Shown: positions 1 to 10,864, counted from the stretch's first letter. The stretch: 64,000 nucleotides of DNA from Mesostigma viride (GCA_009746045.1 RPFO01002078.1:409209-473208); one strand, 5' to 3'. The notes: generated from the letters alone by a model not told the origin. Made by a program: numbers and translations.

Positions 1-117
1 TTCAGGTGGGCGGCCGAGAGCAAGCGGCGTTGTCTCTAGGCTTGCCTTCTGTCTGGTTGCCTTTGTTTGAATATGTTTTGTTGGTTTTGGTTCTTTCCGT
101 TCTTGGTTCTGGCGGAG

Positions 118-1090
118 TGGGGTTGGGTAGGGGTGGGTAGGGGTGGGGATGGGTGGGGATGGGTGGGGATGGGTGGGGATGGGTGGGGATGGGTGGGGAT
201 GGGTGGGGATGGGTGGGGATGGGTGGGGTGGGTGGGGTGGGTGGGGATGGGTGGGGGTGGGTGGGGTGGGTGGGGATGGGTGGGGATGGGTGGGGATGGG
301 TGGGGATGGGTGGGGATGGGTGGGGATGGGTGGGGATGGGTGGGGATGGGTGGGGATGGGTGGGGATGGGTGGGGATGGGTGGGGGGATGGGTGGGGATG
401 GGTGGGGATGGGTGGGGATGGGTGGGGATGGGTGGGGTGGGTGGGGGTGGGTGGGGGGGGTGGGTGGGGGTGGGGGTGGGTGGGGGTGGGTGGGGTGGGT
501 GGGGGTGGGTGGGGTGGGTGGGGATGGGTGGGGATGGGTGGGGATGGATGGGGATGGGTGGGGATGGGTGGGGATGGGTGGGGATGGGTGGGGATGGGTG
601 GGGATGGGTGGGGATGGGTGGGGATGGGTGGGGATGGGTGGGGATGGGTGGGGTGGGTGGGGTGGGTGGGGGTGGGTGGGGGTGGGTGGGGTGGGTGGGG
701 GGGTGGGGTGGGTGGGGGTGGGTGGGGTGGGTGGGGGCGGGTGGGGGCGGGTGGGGGCGGGTGGGGGCAGGTGGGGGCGGGTGGGGGCGGGTGGGGGCGG
801 GTGGGGGCGGGTGGGGGCGGGTGGGGCGGGTGGGGGCGGGTGGGGCGGGTGGGGCGGGTGGGCGGGTGGGGCGGGTGGGGGGGGGGGGGGGGGTGGGGGG
901 GGGGGGGTTGGGGCGGGGGGGGGGCGGGGGGGGGGCGGGGGGGGCGGGTGGGTGGGGGCGGGTAGGGGCGGGTAGGGGCGGGTAGGGGTGGGTAGGGGCG
1001 GGTAGGGGCGGGTAGGGGCGGGTAGGGGCGGGTAGGGGCGGGTAGGGGTGGGTAGGGGTGGGTATGGGGTGGGTAGGGGTGGGGGTGGTT
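118..1090. repeat. G-rich minisatellite (GGGTGGGGAT and variants)
   Basis: About 970 bp of near-perfect 10-bp units. GGGTGGGGAT dominates up to about position 650, GGGTGGGGGC follows, then a run of almost pure G around 878-945, then GGGTAGGGGC to the right end. Every unit carries two G-runs of at least three, so the + strand can form many adjacent G-quadruplexes. The long open frames across it are periodic artefacts of the repeat and are not treated as genes. Confidence 0.95.
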
Positions 1091-1585
1091 TATGGTGGGG
1101 TGCGATGCATGTTTAGGCCCTTTCCCCATCCCACCGTGGTTTTGCCCACATAGAGCATGCCATGAACCATCTTGGGCCCTTTTTTCCCCATGCCAACTTC
1201 TCCGTCATGCAGGAGGGCGTGACTTTTCGACGATGGTAGCGTTTGACGGTGGAAGTGCATGTATCTGTCAAGGCTGGGGATATGGGCGGGCTCTAGGGGG
1301 AGAACCTGTGAGGCGTGGTCATGCAAGCACACTCACGGTCCAGGTGACCAAGGCCTGCCATGAATGTTACTGGTTGGCTCCGCTCACAGCTAACAATGCC
1401 TGGTAGCCTTGCTCAGCATGATCATGCTACAAAGTGTTAGCTCCTGTCCGCTGCCAACATCCCACATGGTACCTGCTAAATGTTGACTGCAAGCGCATTT
1501 CCCATTGCCACCGTTTTCTTTGTTGGGCCCACACATCTCCTTTGCTTGTCCTGGGCTTTACCGGGCTGTGCCTGGCTGGGTGCAG

Positions 1586-1778
1586 CATCCTCCCCCTGGA
1601 GGCGTTCTGTGACGGTGTGCAGGACGCCGTGTCTGACATCATGAGAACCAGCAGCGGCCTCAAGGACTATGTCCAAGGGCTGTCCACGCGAGAACAGGGG
1701 GGCGCCAAGCAGGCGCAGGAGGGGGGGCACCGCCTGTGCGGCGGTGGGGAGGAGGAATGCGCAACGCGCAGCTCCTAA
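1586..1778 (+). CDS. Putative terminal exon of an unidentified host gene
   Basis: A CAG acceptor in a pyrimidine-containing context ends at 1585. An open frame then runs to TAA at 1776-1778 and reads ILPLEAFCDGVQDAVSDIM followed by a Gly/Glu-rich tail. Composition is more protein-like than the flanks. No domain is recognised and no upstream exon was found, since the minisatellite lies just upstream. It could equally be a chance frame. Confidence 0.25.
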
Positions 1779-2237
1779 ACGAGATTTTTGTGTGTATGTG
1801 TGTTTGCTTTCCGGTATTTTGATGAGGGAAGTTTGGATAGTAGTCAAAGTGTGAATGAAGTTGGGCACTGGGCAGGAACAGATTTTATCTCTTCCACGCT
1901 TTATCCCATTGTAGGAATTATGGATCGAAACTGCGGTTGTAGTTTGCCCAGATATTTTATGAATGGGCATAGTTGTCTAGTTCAGAAGTGAAACTTTCTG
2001 TTCGGTGGGATGTGGGCTTAATGAGGCTGTCGCATGGTGAATCCAGGGAACTTGTACGCCCCCAAAGTGCATGAGACCTTTCACATGGCTGGGCTGGCAT
2101 GGCATGTTTCACGCGGATTCCTGAGCTGAAACCAAGTGTAATTGTATTTTTATTTGTGTTAATTTTCATTGCACTTGGTGCAAGGATTAAGTAAGTACTT
2201 GCATGTCATGCGCATGGGCATGCCACGGAGTACTATT

Positions 2238-2380
2238 AATTAATTAATTAATTAAACTCGTGCTCCCGTTGGGGAGTCACGGAGCACCGAAGTGCTTTTA
2301 ATCCCTGTGTGTGCACTACAGGAGAAAGGGCAGAGACCCCCAGTCTCCTTCATGCCAAAGGCATGCCACAGCTGCAATCG
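2238..2380 (-). repeat. Retroelement 3' end with ATTA tail
   Basis: Read on the minus strand, this ends in the family motif around ACTCCCCAACGGGAGCACGA followed by (TTAA)n. The same segment recurs at about 16820-16965, including the adjacent sequence with GGAGAAAGGGCAGAGACCCC, and a shorter version lies at 46690-46745. A conserved 3' end with a simple-repeat tail is typical of non-LTR retrotransposons or their parasites. Confidence 0.6.
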
Positions 2381-2484
2381 GAGTACTATGCTCATCTCAT
2401 TAGAAAAATAAATGCACGAGAGTTACAAACATTGGCTGCATCATGCCCCAACCATATCAAGGAGACAACCCCCAACCATATAGT

Positions 2485-2752
2485 CACACAGATCTCGAGT
2501 GATTTATCTAGTACCAAATCCGAAAGGCTTGCATCACTCCCCGGACAGGAGAACTTTTGCGGATGACTGTAGGTGTAAGTTGGCGATGCCATGGTAACCG
2601 GAGACGTCCGTCCTATAGTCAGCAAAATTGGTGCGAGAGGTCCCCAGTTCGATTCCGGTCGGATTCATTTGCAGATCGCGTTTTTCCGCGTTTTCCGCGG
2701 CCCGGTACTGAACGCAAATGGTTTTCACCTTTGCGGAGTGCCTGATCAAATA
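2485..2752 (+). mobile_element. tRNA-derived SINE, copy 1 (core 2593-2752)
   Basis: This 268-bp segment is repeated almost identically at 46011-46278; the one difference seen is ATTGG versus ACTGG. The 160-bp core begins GGTAACCGGAGACGTCC. It contains a good RNA polymerase III B box (AGTTCGATTCC) and an A-box-like stretch about 35 bp before it. TCCGTCC and GGTCGGA around these boxes would pair like an acceptor stem with one mismatch, which suggests a tRNA head lacking most of the anticodon arm. The core ends CTGATCAAATA. Confidence 0.75.
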
Positions 2753-2758
2753 TAGTCA

Positions 2759-3190
2759 CTATAGGGGGATATAATCCTCATCTGAGCTGTCCTCTACTGT
2801 AATGGCAGACGAGGCGGTAGTGTAGCGGCTATCTTCAGGGGCAATAAACTCCACCTGCGGATCGACTTCTACTCTGCATTCTAGCATGCATGATGGGCCG
2901 CGCGGGGCCAGTGGGGATAAAACAGGAGCATGCCCCTCAGGAAGGTGCAATTATATCGAAGGGTGCCCAGCCTGATTTCTCCTTGTCTATACCATCACCC
3001 TTGTCTATATACCCGCGGCGGGCGTGGAGTACAGATAAACCGGCCCCGGGCGAAGCCCTGCATCCTCAAGCAATTGTGTTGCACATAGGTTCGGGTCGCG
3101 CGCCGCGTCGGTGCAGGGCGCGCGCAAGTTTGCCAGTGGGTTGCGCACGACGGGACAAGGGGACCCTGCATCCATAGGAGGAGACGCATA
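2759..3190 (-). mobile_element. LINE coding fragment (C-terminal part of ORF2-like protein)
   Basis: The minus strand encodes a stretch ending SSAITVEDSSDEDYIPL. The same DNA recurs on the plus strand at about 46920-47400, where it continues to a C-terminus GKPPPPKRRRRFDE and a LINE-type 3' end. Here the copy lacks that end and several frames are needed to read it, so it is a degenerate fragment. It provides the empty-site comparison for the SINE insertion at 47219. Confidence 0.5.
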
Positions 3191-3208
3191 GCTTATGCTA
3201 CAAGGTGA

Positions 3209-5237
3209 CCACGAGCCACGAGCCACGAGGTAGCCATGGCTGACGGCGGAGCTCATAACTTTCACGTTTGAGCACCGAATTTAGCCGTTAACATCACTAT
3301 CGCTTCGTCTTTCTCAGACGCACATGCTGATATAATTTTCCGAATCTAAAACGCAATATATGACGAGCAAACGCCCCCCGACGCAACGCAGTTTGGCGGA
3401 TGCGCTCGGCCATGGAAATCCGTCTGCACGGCAGCTCAGGCTGCAGCTTCGCCCTCAGGTCCGGCAGGCAGCGGTGACACTAGTCGTGCACTGGTGGTCG
3501 CCCAGCAACCTCCCGGGCTCAACGCCTCGCCCTCAGCATCGCCTGACCCTAAACGCGCCCGACAAACAGGAGGGTCTTCACGCCCCTCAGAACCGCGCTT
3601 TCGGCCCCGGCCTTTCCAGGTCGATGATTACGACTGGGACAACATGTCTCCGACCGATGCTATGACATGCATCTTCTTCGGGGACTACGCTTCGCTTTAC
3701 GACCTGTGCCTCCATCTCCACGACAACAATCGCCTCCTCACCCCGAACGGCATCCGCTGGGTTAACATCCACCTGCTTTTCGGGACCACCCGCCCCGAAC
3801 TCCAGCATACCCTTCTCAATTCCCTCCTCAAGCGCTCCGATGGCGAGATCTGGGCTCCATCCATCTCCGCCCCCACACTCCGTTCCATCCTGACGGAAGC
3901 CTTCCAGCAGCACGTGACCCCCCTTGCTGCCGACATCTCAGCACTGGGTGGCACCATAGCTGCTGAGCTTCCTCACCTTTCCACCACCATCGCCTCAACC
4001 TCCACCGCCGTTTCCGCCTCCACCGCCGACATCAAAGCCCAGCTCCTCGACCTCGACAAACGCCTTCAAGCCACCGCCACAGCCCTTGAGTGCTTGCATG
4101 ACACCGCCGGCCTCACCGCCCAGGCGGTGCAGGAAATCGCTGCCCAGCCGGCACCTGCTGGCCCGGCCAGTGATGTTCCCTCCACCTGGGCGGACTTGCT
4201 TAAGCATCATACCACCTCCACCACCTCCACCATCACGGCACAACTCAAGCAACAAGCCCTCGACCTTCGCGAGGAGGCCGAGATCGACAAGCGCAGCCAC
4301 AACGTCATCGTCAAGCACCTCGACCAGCCGGCAGGTAAGACCCCGACGAGCCTTCTCACGCGACATTCTTGCCCCCATGCAACTCACTGGTGAGCTGGAC
4401 ATGTCGGCTGTCCGCCTCCCCCGCGCGCGCGGGGTAAGGCTGGCCCGGCACCTGTGCTTCTCACCTTTAAGTACATGGGGGACAAGCTGGCGTTCCTTAA
4501 ATGCCGCAAGAAGCTCTCGGAGACTCGCTTCACGCTGGACGACGACTTGACCCTGGCCCAGCAACAGCGGCGACGCGAGCTATGGCCGACCTACCTTCAG
4601 CTCCGGCAGCGCGCAGGGGGGAAGCCGGTGTACTGGAGCCTGGGGGGCGGTCATCCACGTTGACCACAATTAGCCCTGGCAGGCCCCTCCTGCCACCTCA
4701 GACTAGGGAACCTATACCAGTAGTGTAGATTAGTCAGGCCTAGCCTAGGTAGCATGTGGCCCACGCGCATGTGCGCCCATAATGGCCCCCATGGATGATG
4801 CCTTCAGTATTTAGCTACGCCATGCCTACAATGGGACCTCCCATGGATGTTGTTGCATTAAGAATTTAGCCATGCTATGCCTACAGGGAGTTGCCGTCTC
4901 TCTGCTGAGATGCCATGTGTACACCAGCTATAGCCTAGCCACATACCTTCCACCCCATATGTCATGCAGGCCTTCTAGGCCCTCTCCTCAAGCCCCCCCT
5001 CAGTGGGTGCCTGTGCTGGACATGAATGTGCTGGGCATGAATCATCATGGCGGTGCAGGTGCACCTTGTGCACCCAGAGCAGGTGATAGTTGTACATCCT
5101 CCACCTGCAGGTTGTAGCCCTGATTGTATTACAAACCCATAGATGCCCCTTTCTCAGGGCTATGTGTTACATATGCTCCCAACGGAGCTATGCCTTTTCA
5201 TTAATTAATTAATTAACTAATTAATTAATTAATTAAT
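3209..5237 (+). mobile_element. ORF1-only non-LTR element, copy A
   Basis: About 2.0 kb. The 5' end (CCACGAGCCACGAG) and roughly 150 bp of 5' UTR match copy B, which lies inverted at 8874-10864. Order: 5' UTR, one ORF1-like gene (3360-4663), 3' UTR sharing blocks with copy B, and an end with GGGCTATGTGTTACATATGC, the family motif CTCCCAACGGAGC and an (ATTA)n tail. There is no room for a reverse transcriptase: the 3' UTR starts directly after the ORF1-like frame. This is the layout of a half-LINE (compare mammalian HAL1), mobilised in trans. Confidence 0.7.
3360..4663 (+). pseudogene. LINE ORF1-like protein gene, copy A, frameshifted
   Basis: Starts MTSKRPPTQRSLADALG, against MSKRPSTQRSLTAALG in copy B. 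It then needs frame changes near 3430, 4345 and 4430. Features in order: Pro/Ser/Ala-rich N-terminus, a conserved middle (FFGDYASLYDLC), a long Ala/Thr/Leu helical region that is probably coiled coil (about 3900-4180), a basic EAEIDKRSHNVIVKHL strand typical of the RRM-like domain of L1-type ORF1 proteins, and a C-terminal part TLDDDLTLAQQQRRRELWPT resembling the ORF1 C-terminal domain. Role inferred from family: RNA-binding chaperone of a retroelement particle. With three frame changes it is not expected to be made as one protein. Confidence 0.65.
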
Positions 5238-5239
5238 AG

Positions 5240-5900
5240 GAGGAGGTGTCTACGTGGTTGGCCCAGTCCGAAGCCCGCCCGCGCGCAGGGCCCACATCGC
5301 CCATCGGTATTCACCTAGTCTATCTGTGCGGGCAAGATGGCCGGCAAAGAGGAGGCGGCACGTGTCGGATATGGTATATGGGTGCCAAGAGGGAGCTCGA
5401 TCGCAGTGGAGCGCGGCCCAGGTGCGGCGCTCTTGGTAGCGGACGCGGCCGGAGGATGTGACGGAGCATTCGCCGGAGCAACAGTGCCGTCAAGCTGCTT
5501 GCTCAGCGCCTAGCTGGTCCAGGGGCCACGCCTCGCAGCTGTAAAGGATAGAGGATGCTGAGGACAAGGGCCTTGAACAGAATGCGCTTGCGCCGCGGCC
5601 GCTCACTCAGGTATATAGCGACATGTCCAGAACCTGTCGAGGCGGCGCCGGAGGGCCGCCCAGGCCTGGCCGATCGATGCGGGTGTTGATGTCGATCCGT
5701 GCATCATTGGAGGGGAGCCAGCTGCCAAGGAGCTTGAAGCGTCGGAGTCGCCGGGGGGACGGGGCTGCCGTCCAGCAGGAGGAGGGTGGGTGGGGTGGTC
5801 CCAGCGGGTCCGAAGCCGATGGCCATGAGGCTTCCGTTTTCTTGCTCTCTGGCTATATCTATAGCTTGTCACTGCAGAAGCGTGGGCAGTGGAGCTTATG
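5240..5900 (-). mobile_element. LINE reverse-transcriptase fragment
   Basis: The minus strand, in several frames, reads FKLLGSWLPSNDARIDINTR and, further on, RILFKALVLSILYSCEAW. These match the end of the reverse-transcriptase region of non-LTR elements (the LG..L..D....I..RI and lfka.vl..LlyG.E.W motifs). A homologous stretch lies on the plus strand at 8060-8350. Stops and frame changes show that it is dead. Confidence 0.55.
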
Positions 5901-6165
5901 ATCAGCAAGAAAACGGAGGTCGTGGACATCGCCAGGCTTCCCCGCGCTGGGACCATATAAGCCACCCTCCTCCTGCTGGACGGAACGGCCCGGTCCCCCT
6001 GGCGACCTGCTTCAACCTCGGCTTCAATATGGCAGCTGGCTCCCCTCCACGGCCGATGATCGCATCAACACCCGAATTGGCCAGCCGCCTGGGCCGCCGG
6101 CGGCTCCGCCGCCTCGACAGCCGTTCAGGACGTGCACATACATGTGTCACTATATACCTGATCAA
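5828..6165 (+). mobile_element. Inverted LINE reverse-transcriptase fragment
   Basis: The plus strand carries AEAWAVELMISKKTEVVDIA, which fits the K-T-E block after the catalytic YADD region of LINE reverse transcriptases, and then a copy of the LGSWLPS...INTRIGQ block found on the opposite strand at 5600-5800. The two form an inverted pair. The segment ends CCTGATCAAATATACC, the same terminal bases as the SINE family. Confidence 0.5.
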
Positions 6166-6194
6166 ATATACCTGCATGAGTGAGCGGCGCAAAA

Positions 6195-8080
6195 TTAAAT
6201 TAAATTATAACATGACTCCGTTGGGAGATCATGTAGCACGCCTATTCCATTGCTTGATGCCGGGATGGAGGTGTGAGCGCGAAACCTAACTATACTAAGC
6301 TAACCGTCTAAGCGCTATAATCTAGAAAATCCTAGCTTCTTAGATACTCAGCAAAGTGCCCCTTTCTCCTGGGGGGGGGGGGGGGGCTTGCCCACGTACC
6401 GGGACCCGGCCGGGGACTGGCTCCGGATCGACCTGGCGTGTGAGCCCATGGACTTGATCGTCTGCCGGACCTCTTCTTGTTCTGCATGTGCACATAGCAG
6501 TCCAAGCAAGAGAGAGGGAGGAAAATTTGCGGTGCCTCAAACTTAGCTGGGACCTTTGGTGGTCAGGTCCGGGCCAGCAACTGCTGTGTATATTATTAGT
6601 TCATGCGGGCAGGTTTACCCACCTTTCTAGGAATGTCCTTGGGGCCAGGCCAGGTCAGGATATGCCGCCCTAGCTGGCTGGCCAAGCAGCTGGGGGCCCG
6701 GGCCAGACTGAGGTTGGTGTCTACCTGACTGGTGCGAGCAAGATGTCCTACGAATGCTATCCTATACGTACGCTGCCTAATCTCGTCCGAAATGCGAGGC
6801 ATGTACCCTTACACGAAGACTCGAAAGACCTATGTGTGGAAAACCCTGCATAATTTCATTCAGGACCTGTCGAAGCATCCTGGTAACCGTGCCGTCCAGC
6901 TAGCTAGCCGCCGGGTGGCCATCATGTAATTAATGCAGCGTGTCCGTGATCGTACATGCCTCGATCGGCACCAAAAATGCTTGTGAGCACCGTGAGGAAC
7001 AGGACCGTTGAGCACTCGCTTGCTGTCCTCGCCCAGGTCCTTCGAGTGCATGCCAGTAGTAGGGGTTGAGTGATCGATGGAGCCTAGCTGCCCAAGGCCA
7101 GGCCAGGCGGATGCGGGTGTCAACATCGTCGGCGGTGCCGGTGTCGGGGAGGCATGCTCCCCAGCAGTTTGAAGCGCGATCACGGAACGCCGGACCGGTC
7201 CGTCCTGTCTCTAGCAGCCGTGGCTTTGGCGGGCAACTGCATGGTACCCCCAATCACCATCGCCTCAGTTTTGACACTAATCTCCAGCCCCACCGCCCGC
7301 ACTTCCTGCATGATGAAGCCCAGACAGTCCCGAGCCGGCCCGGCAGGTCTGAATGTGCTCGGGGTGCCCGATTTGAGGGTGGTATCAACCATCCGCTCTG
7401 AATCAGGTCGGACAGGCGGTAACCAGGCTGGCCGCCGCCGCCGCCGTTCGCGCTCGCCTGATATGTCCAAGCCAGGCTCGTACCCCAGTAAAGATCGCAC
7501 GTGCACCTGGCGCATGACGTGTGAACAGATCGATATGGGGACAGGCAGGACACAACCTTGCCCGCACACCCCGTGGTGAAGGGGGAATTTTGGGATGGTG
7601 CCTTCCGCAGTCCACACTAACTATACTGCCTGTGAGCCCTCATTCAGCGGGCGAATGGCCTTTTGGCAGCAATAATTATGCTGGGGGCACGCCGGATCGG
7701 CCAGAGCTAGGATCATGGTCTAAAGAGCCTCCCAGAGAACCGTGTCGAATTAAGCTTGATATAGTCAACAAAAATGAAGACCAGCGGAAAACCATCAGGG
7801 CGAATGCGACGCACCTCCTCAATCAGCCGGCGCGCGACAAATACAGCCATGACAGTGTTACGGTCATGACGGAACCCTGGGTGGCATCTGAGAAGTCCTC
7901 ACCCATGCAGGTGTGGGTCCAGCGCGGTGCAGAGCCCTGTGCAGCATCATGCGCATGCATGAGGACCTTCAGCACAGCGCTCGCTCTGGAGGCAGACACC
8001 CCGATAGTTATACCGGGGTCAGCAGCAGAGCCCTCCTTGTACAAGCGGCAGAGCCCTTCTCGGTACGAGCGGCGCAAGCG
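6195..8080 (-). mobile_element. Degenerate LINE ORF2 (reverse transcriptase to 3' end)
   Basis: Read on the minus strand from 8080 downward, this carries decayed reverse-transcriptase blocks: FVDYIKLNSTRF near 7790-7740 (motif A, normally FVDxxKAFD), GLEISVKTEAMVIGG near 7290-7230, DTGTADDVDTRIRLAW near 7150-7090, RTYRIAFVGHLAR near 6780-6730, and a Pro-rich C-terminus near 6360. A 3' UTR with the motif CTCCCAACGGAG and an AATTTAATTTAATTT tail at about 6195-6215 follows. Several frame changes and stops are present. No endonuclease domain is visible, so the copy is 5' truncated. Confidence 0.6.
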
Positions 8081-8400
8081 CGCATTCTGTTCAAGGTCTT
8101 TGTCCTCAGCATGATTCCTCCTTTACGGCTGCGAGGCGTGGATCGACCCTGGACCAGGCGCCATGAGCAAGCAGCTTGACGGCACTAGTCACTCGAACTA
8201 ATGCTCCGTCACATTCTCGGCGTCTGCTACCGAGAACCCCGGCCGCGCATCCGGGCCGAGCTCTACTGCGAGCTCCCTCTTGCGATCACCCATACCATCC
8301 GACACCGCCTCCTCTTTGCCGGCCATCTTGCCCGCGCACAGCGTTATAGTACCTTCACTTAGCTCTGGCACCTTGTGGCCATCAGCTTGCGCCTTAATTA
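8060..8400 (+). mobile_element. LINE reverse-transcriptase C-terminal fragment
   Basis: Homologous to the minus strand of 5290-5600, sharing GGGCAAGATGGCCGGCAAAG and CTTGAACAGAATGCG on the opposite strand. The plus-strand translation includes FLLYGCEAW after a frame change, the conserved tail of LINE reverse transcriptases. Fragmentary and not coding. Confidence 0.45.
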
Positions 8401-8497
8401 GCCGACGTCTTGAGCCCACCTCACATTTGTAGCATAAGCTATGCGTCAGCCTACCTATGGTATTGCACTGGTTGTATTGCACCCACAGTGTTGCGCC

Positions 8498-8870
8498 CCC
8501 ACTATACTTTTCGTCCGAGGGTAGTAAAAATGATCCGAGGCGTAAATTACGAGGTGGTAACTTACGGCGCAGACTACTCTTACGGTTTACATCCGAGATG
8601 GGATCTTTCTCGTAAGCTACGAGTTAGATCCGAGGTAAGATCCGACGTCGTAAATTACGAGGTGGTAATTTACGAGGTAGTAATTTACGAGGTAGTAATG
8701 TACGAGGTAGTAATGTACGAGGTAGTAATGTACGAGGTAGTAATTTACGAGGTAGTAAGGTACGAGGTAGTAATTTACGAGGTAGTAAGGTACGAGGTAG
8801 TAATTTGCGAGGTAGTAATCTACGAGTTGGTAATTTACGATCCCGGTACTTGGTCCCGTAGGTTACGACG
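8498..8870 (+). repeat. Dispersed repeat end plus 15-bp tandem array (TACGAGGTAGTAATT)
   Basis: Begins CACTATACTTTTCGTCCGAG and continues to a tandem array of about ten 15-bp TACGAGGTAGTAATT units with small variations (about 8640-8830). The first 56 bp recur in inverted orientation at 22613-22668, where TACTACCT-like units again lie inside. This suggests two copies of one mobile element that share an end and have internal subterminal repeats. No transposase was found. Confidence 0.55.
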
Positions 8871-8873
8871 TCG

Positions 8874-10864
8874 TATTGAATTGAATTGAATTGAATTGTA
8901 ACATAACTCCGTTGGGAGTATATGTAGCACATAGCCCTTGAGAGGGGGCATATGGCCTATCATACATCCTAAGCTACTTCCTGCAAGGGTGGGGATGTAA
9001 AGGACCCTTGCTCTAGGTGCACCAGGGCACTTGCATCCCCATGATCTTCAAGCTATGCCCAGCGAAGGGGGAGCCTGTCATGGGGGGGAAGATCAGCATA
9101 GCTATACAAAAAGGCTAGGGCATGGCGTCTCAGCAGAGAGTTACTCCCTGCATGGGCACAACATAGCTAAATAAAGCTAGGCATCATCTGGAGTGTGGCA
9201 CATCATAGGCACACATGTACATGATTAAATAAAGCGTGTGGCTTAGCTAGGGTAGTGCCTCTAGGAGGCGTACATGTACATGGCCACGGTCTATCTATTC
9301 TACACTACTACTGCTGTATTCCCCTAAGCTGGGGCGTCTGGAGTCGTTGGGGCCGCGGGGGTCGCCTGCCAGGGCTTGTGGCCGACGTAGATGGCCGCCC
9401 CCTTCCAGTACACCGGCTGCCCCGCCTTGGTCTGCCGGAGCTGGAGGTAGATGGGCCATAGCTCCCGTCGCCGTTGTTGCTGCGCCAGGGTCAAGTCGTC
9501 GTCAAGGGTGAAGAGAGTCTTCTCGAGCCGCTTGCGGCGTCGGAGAAAAGAAATCTTGTCCGCCGGGGTCTTAAAGGTGAGAAGGAGCGGGGGCGGCCCT
9601 GCCTTACCCCGCGCGCGGGAAGGCGGTGGGCGACCAGGTCGATCTCACCAGTAAGGCCCATGCGACTAAGAATTTCTCTCTCAAACGCACGTGCAAGCTT
9701 CTCGGAATTCTCACCTTCCTCCATGTCGAGGTTCTTGACAATGACGTTAAGGCTGCGCTTGGCAAGCTCGGCCTCCTCGCGGAGGTCAAGCGTCTGCCGC
9801 TGGAGCTGGGCTGCGACGGCGGAGGTGGTGGAGGTGGTGTGCTGCTTAAGCATGTCCGCCCAGGTCGTGATGGGAGGAGCATCGCCGGCCAGGCCAGCAG
9901 AGGCTGGCTTGGCGGCAATGTCCTTCACCGCCTGGGCGGTGAGGCCCGCGGTGTTCTGCAGGACCTCGATAGCGATGGCATTATCCTTAAGACGTTGGTC
10001 AATGTCGCGGAGCTGGGCGGTGATGGAGTCGGTGGAGGCGGAGGGGGGGGGGTGGAGGCGAGGAGGGTGGCGGTGGCGGTGGGGATGGTGGGGAGCTCAG
10101 CAGCCAGCGTGCGACCCACAGCTGCCACATCTGCAGCTAGGGGCGTCACGTGCTGTGAGATGGTTTCTTGGAGGTGGAGGAGGAAGGTGGATTCGGTCAA
10201 GGGGGAGGGGGTCCAGAGGTCCGTGACAGAGCGGTCAAGGATGGAAAAGAGGGCGGCGAGCTGAAGACGGGGGCGAGACCAGCGGGCCAGGTTCTCAGGT
10301 CGGTGAGTAAACCGGCCGTCAGGTCCAGGGCGGAGGCGGTAATGGCTGTGAAGGCGCTGGCACAGGTCGAAAATGGAGGCGTATGACCCATAAAACACGA
10401 GCTCCAGTATCTTGATGGGTGGCATGTCGAAAAAGCCGGGTCTGGCACCGTCGAAGGTGGAAAATAACCCGTCAACGTCAAAGTCGCGCGCAGACCAGCT
10501 TGGTTCGGTTGGGCGGCTGCGTTTTGGCTCGGGCGAGGCTGAGGGCGAGGCAGGAAGCCCGGGAGGGTGCTGGGCGACAACCAGTGCGCGACTAGGGTCA
10601 CCACCGCCTTCCGGCCCCAGTGATGGCGAAGCTGCAGCCGGAGCTGCAGACGTATTTTCATTGCCGAGCGCAGCCGTCAGGCTGCGTTGCGTCGATGGGC
10701 GTTTGCTCATCGTATATTGCGTAATAGCGTCGGAAAATTATATCAGCATGTGCGTCGTAGAAAGACGCGTCGATTGTGATATTCACGGCTAAATTCGGTG
10801 CTCAAACGTGAAAGTTATGAGCTCCGCCGTCAGCCATGGCTACCTCGTGGCTCGTGGCTCGTGG
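8874..10864 (-). mobile_element. ORF1-only non-LTR element, copy B
   Basis: Inverted partner of the element at 3209-5237, with the same 5' end on the minus strand, one ORF1-like gene (10710 down to 9324), a related 3' UTR and a 3' end CTCCCAACGGAGTTATGTTAC followed by an (ATTCA)n tail at 8874-8898. It lacks a reverse transcriptase. Copies A and B differ throughout, so they are separate insertions rather than one local duplication. Confidence 0.7.
9324..10710 (-). pseudogene. LINE ORF1-like protein gene, copy B, frameshifted
   Basis: Starts MSKRPSTQRSLTAALG at 10710 and stays open for about 260 codons. The frame is lost in a C-run near 10050, recovers through EEAELAKRSLNVIVKNLDME, and breaks again at about 9613 in the same CGCGCGGGGTAAGG context as copy A. 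It then reads TLDDDLTLAQQQRRRELWPI to a stop at 9324-9326. Predicted architecture: low-complexity N-terminus, helical coiled-coil region, RRM-like strand, ORF1 C-terminal domain, about 430 residues in all. Better preserved than copy A, but still broken at two points. Confidence 0.65.

Noticed and set aside
118-1090. Telomere at the window edge
   Set aside because: The 10-bp G-rich units vary along the array, do not match a known telomere repeat, and ordinary sequence lies at positions 1-117.
2-1129. Pro/His/Thr- and Gly/Trp/Val-rich frames of 270-375 residues over the G-rich array
   Set aside because: They follow the 10-bp period of the minisatellite and occur in several frames on both strands.
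2593-2670. Functional tRNA gene
   Set aside because: B box and partial acceptor pairing are present, but the anticodon arm is missing and the unit is repeated with a SINE body.
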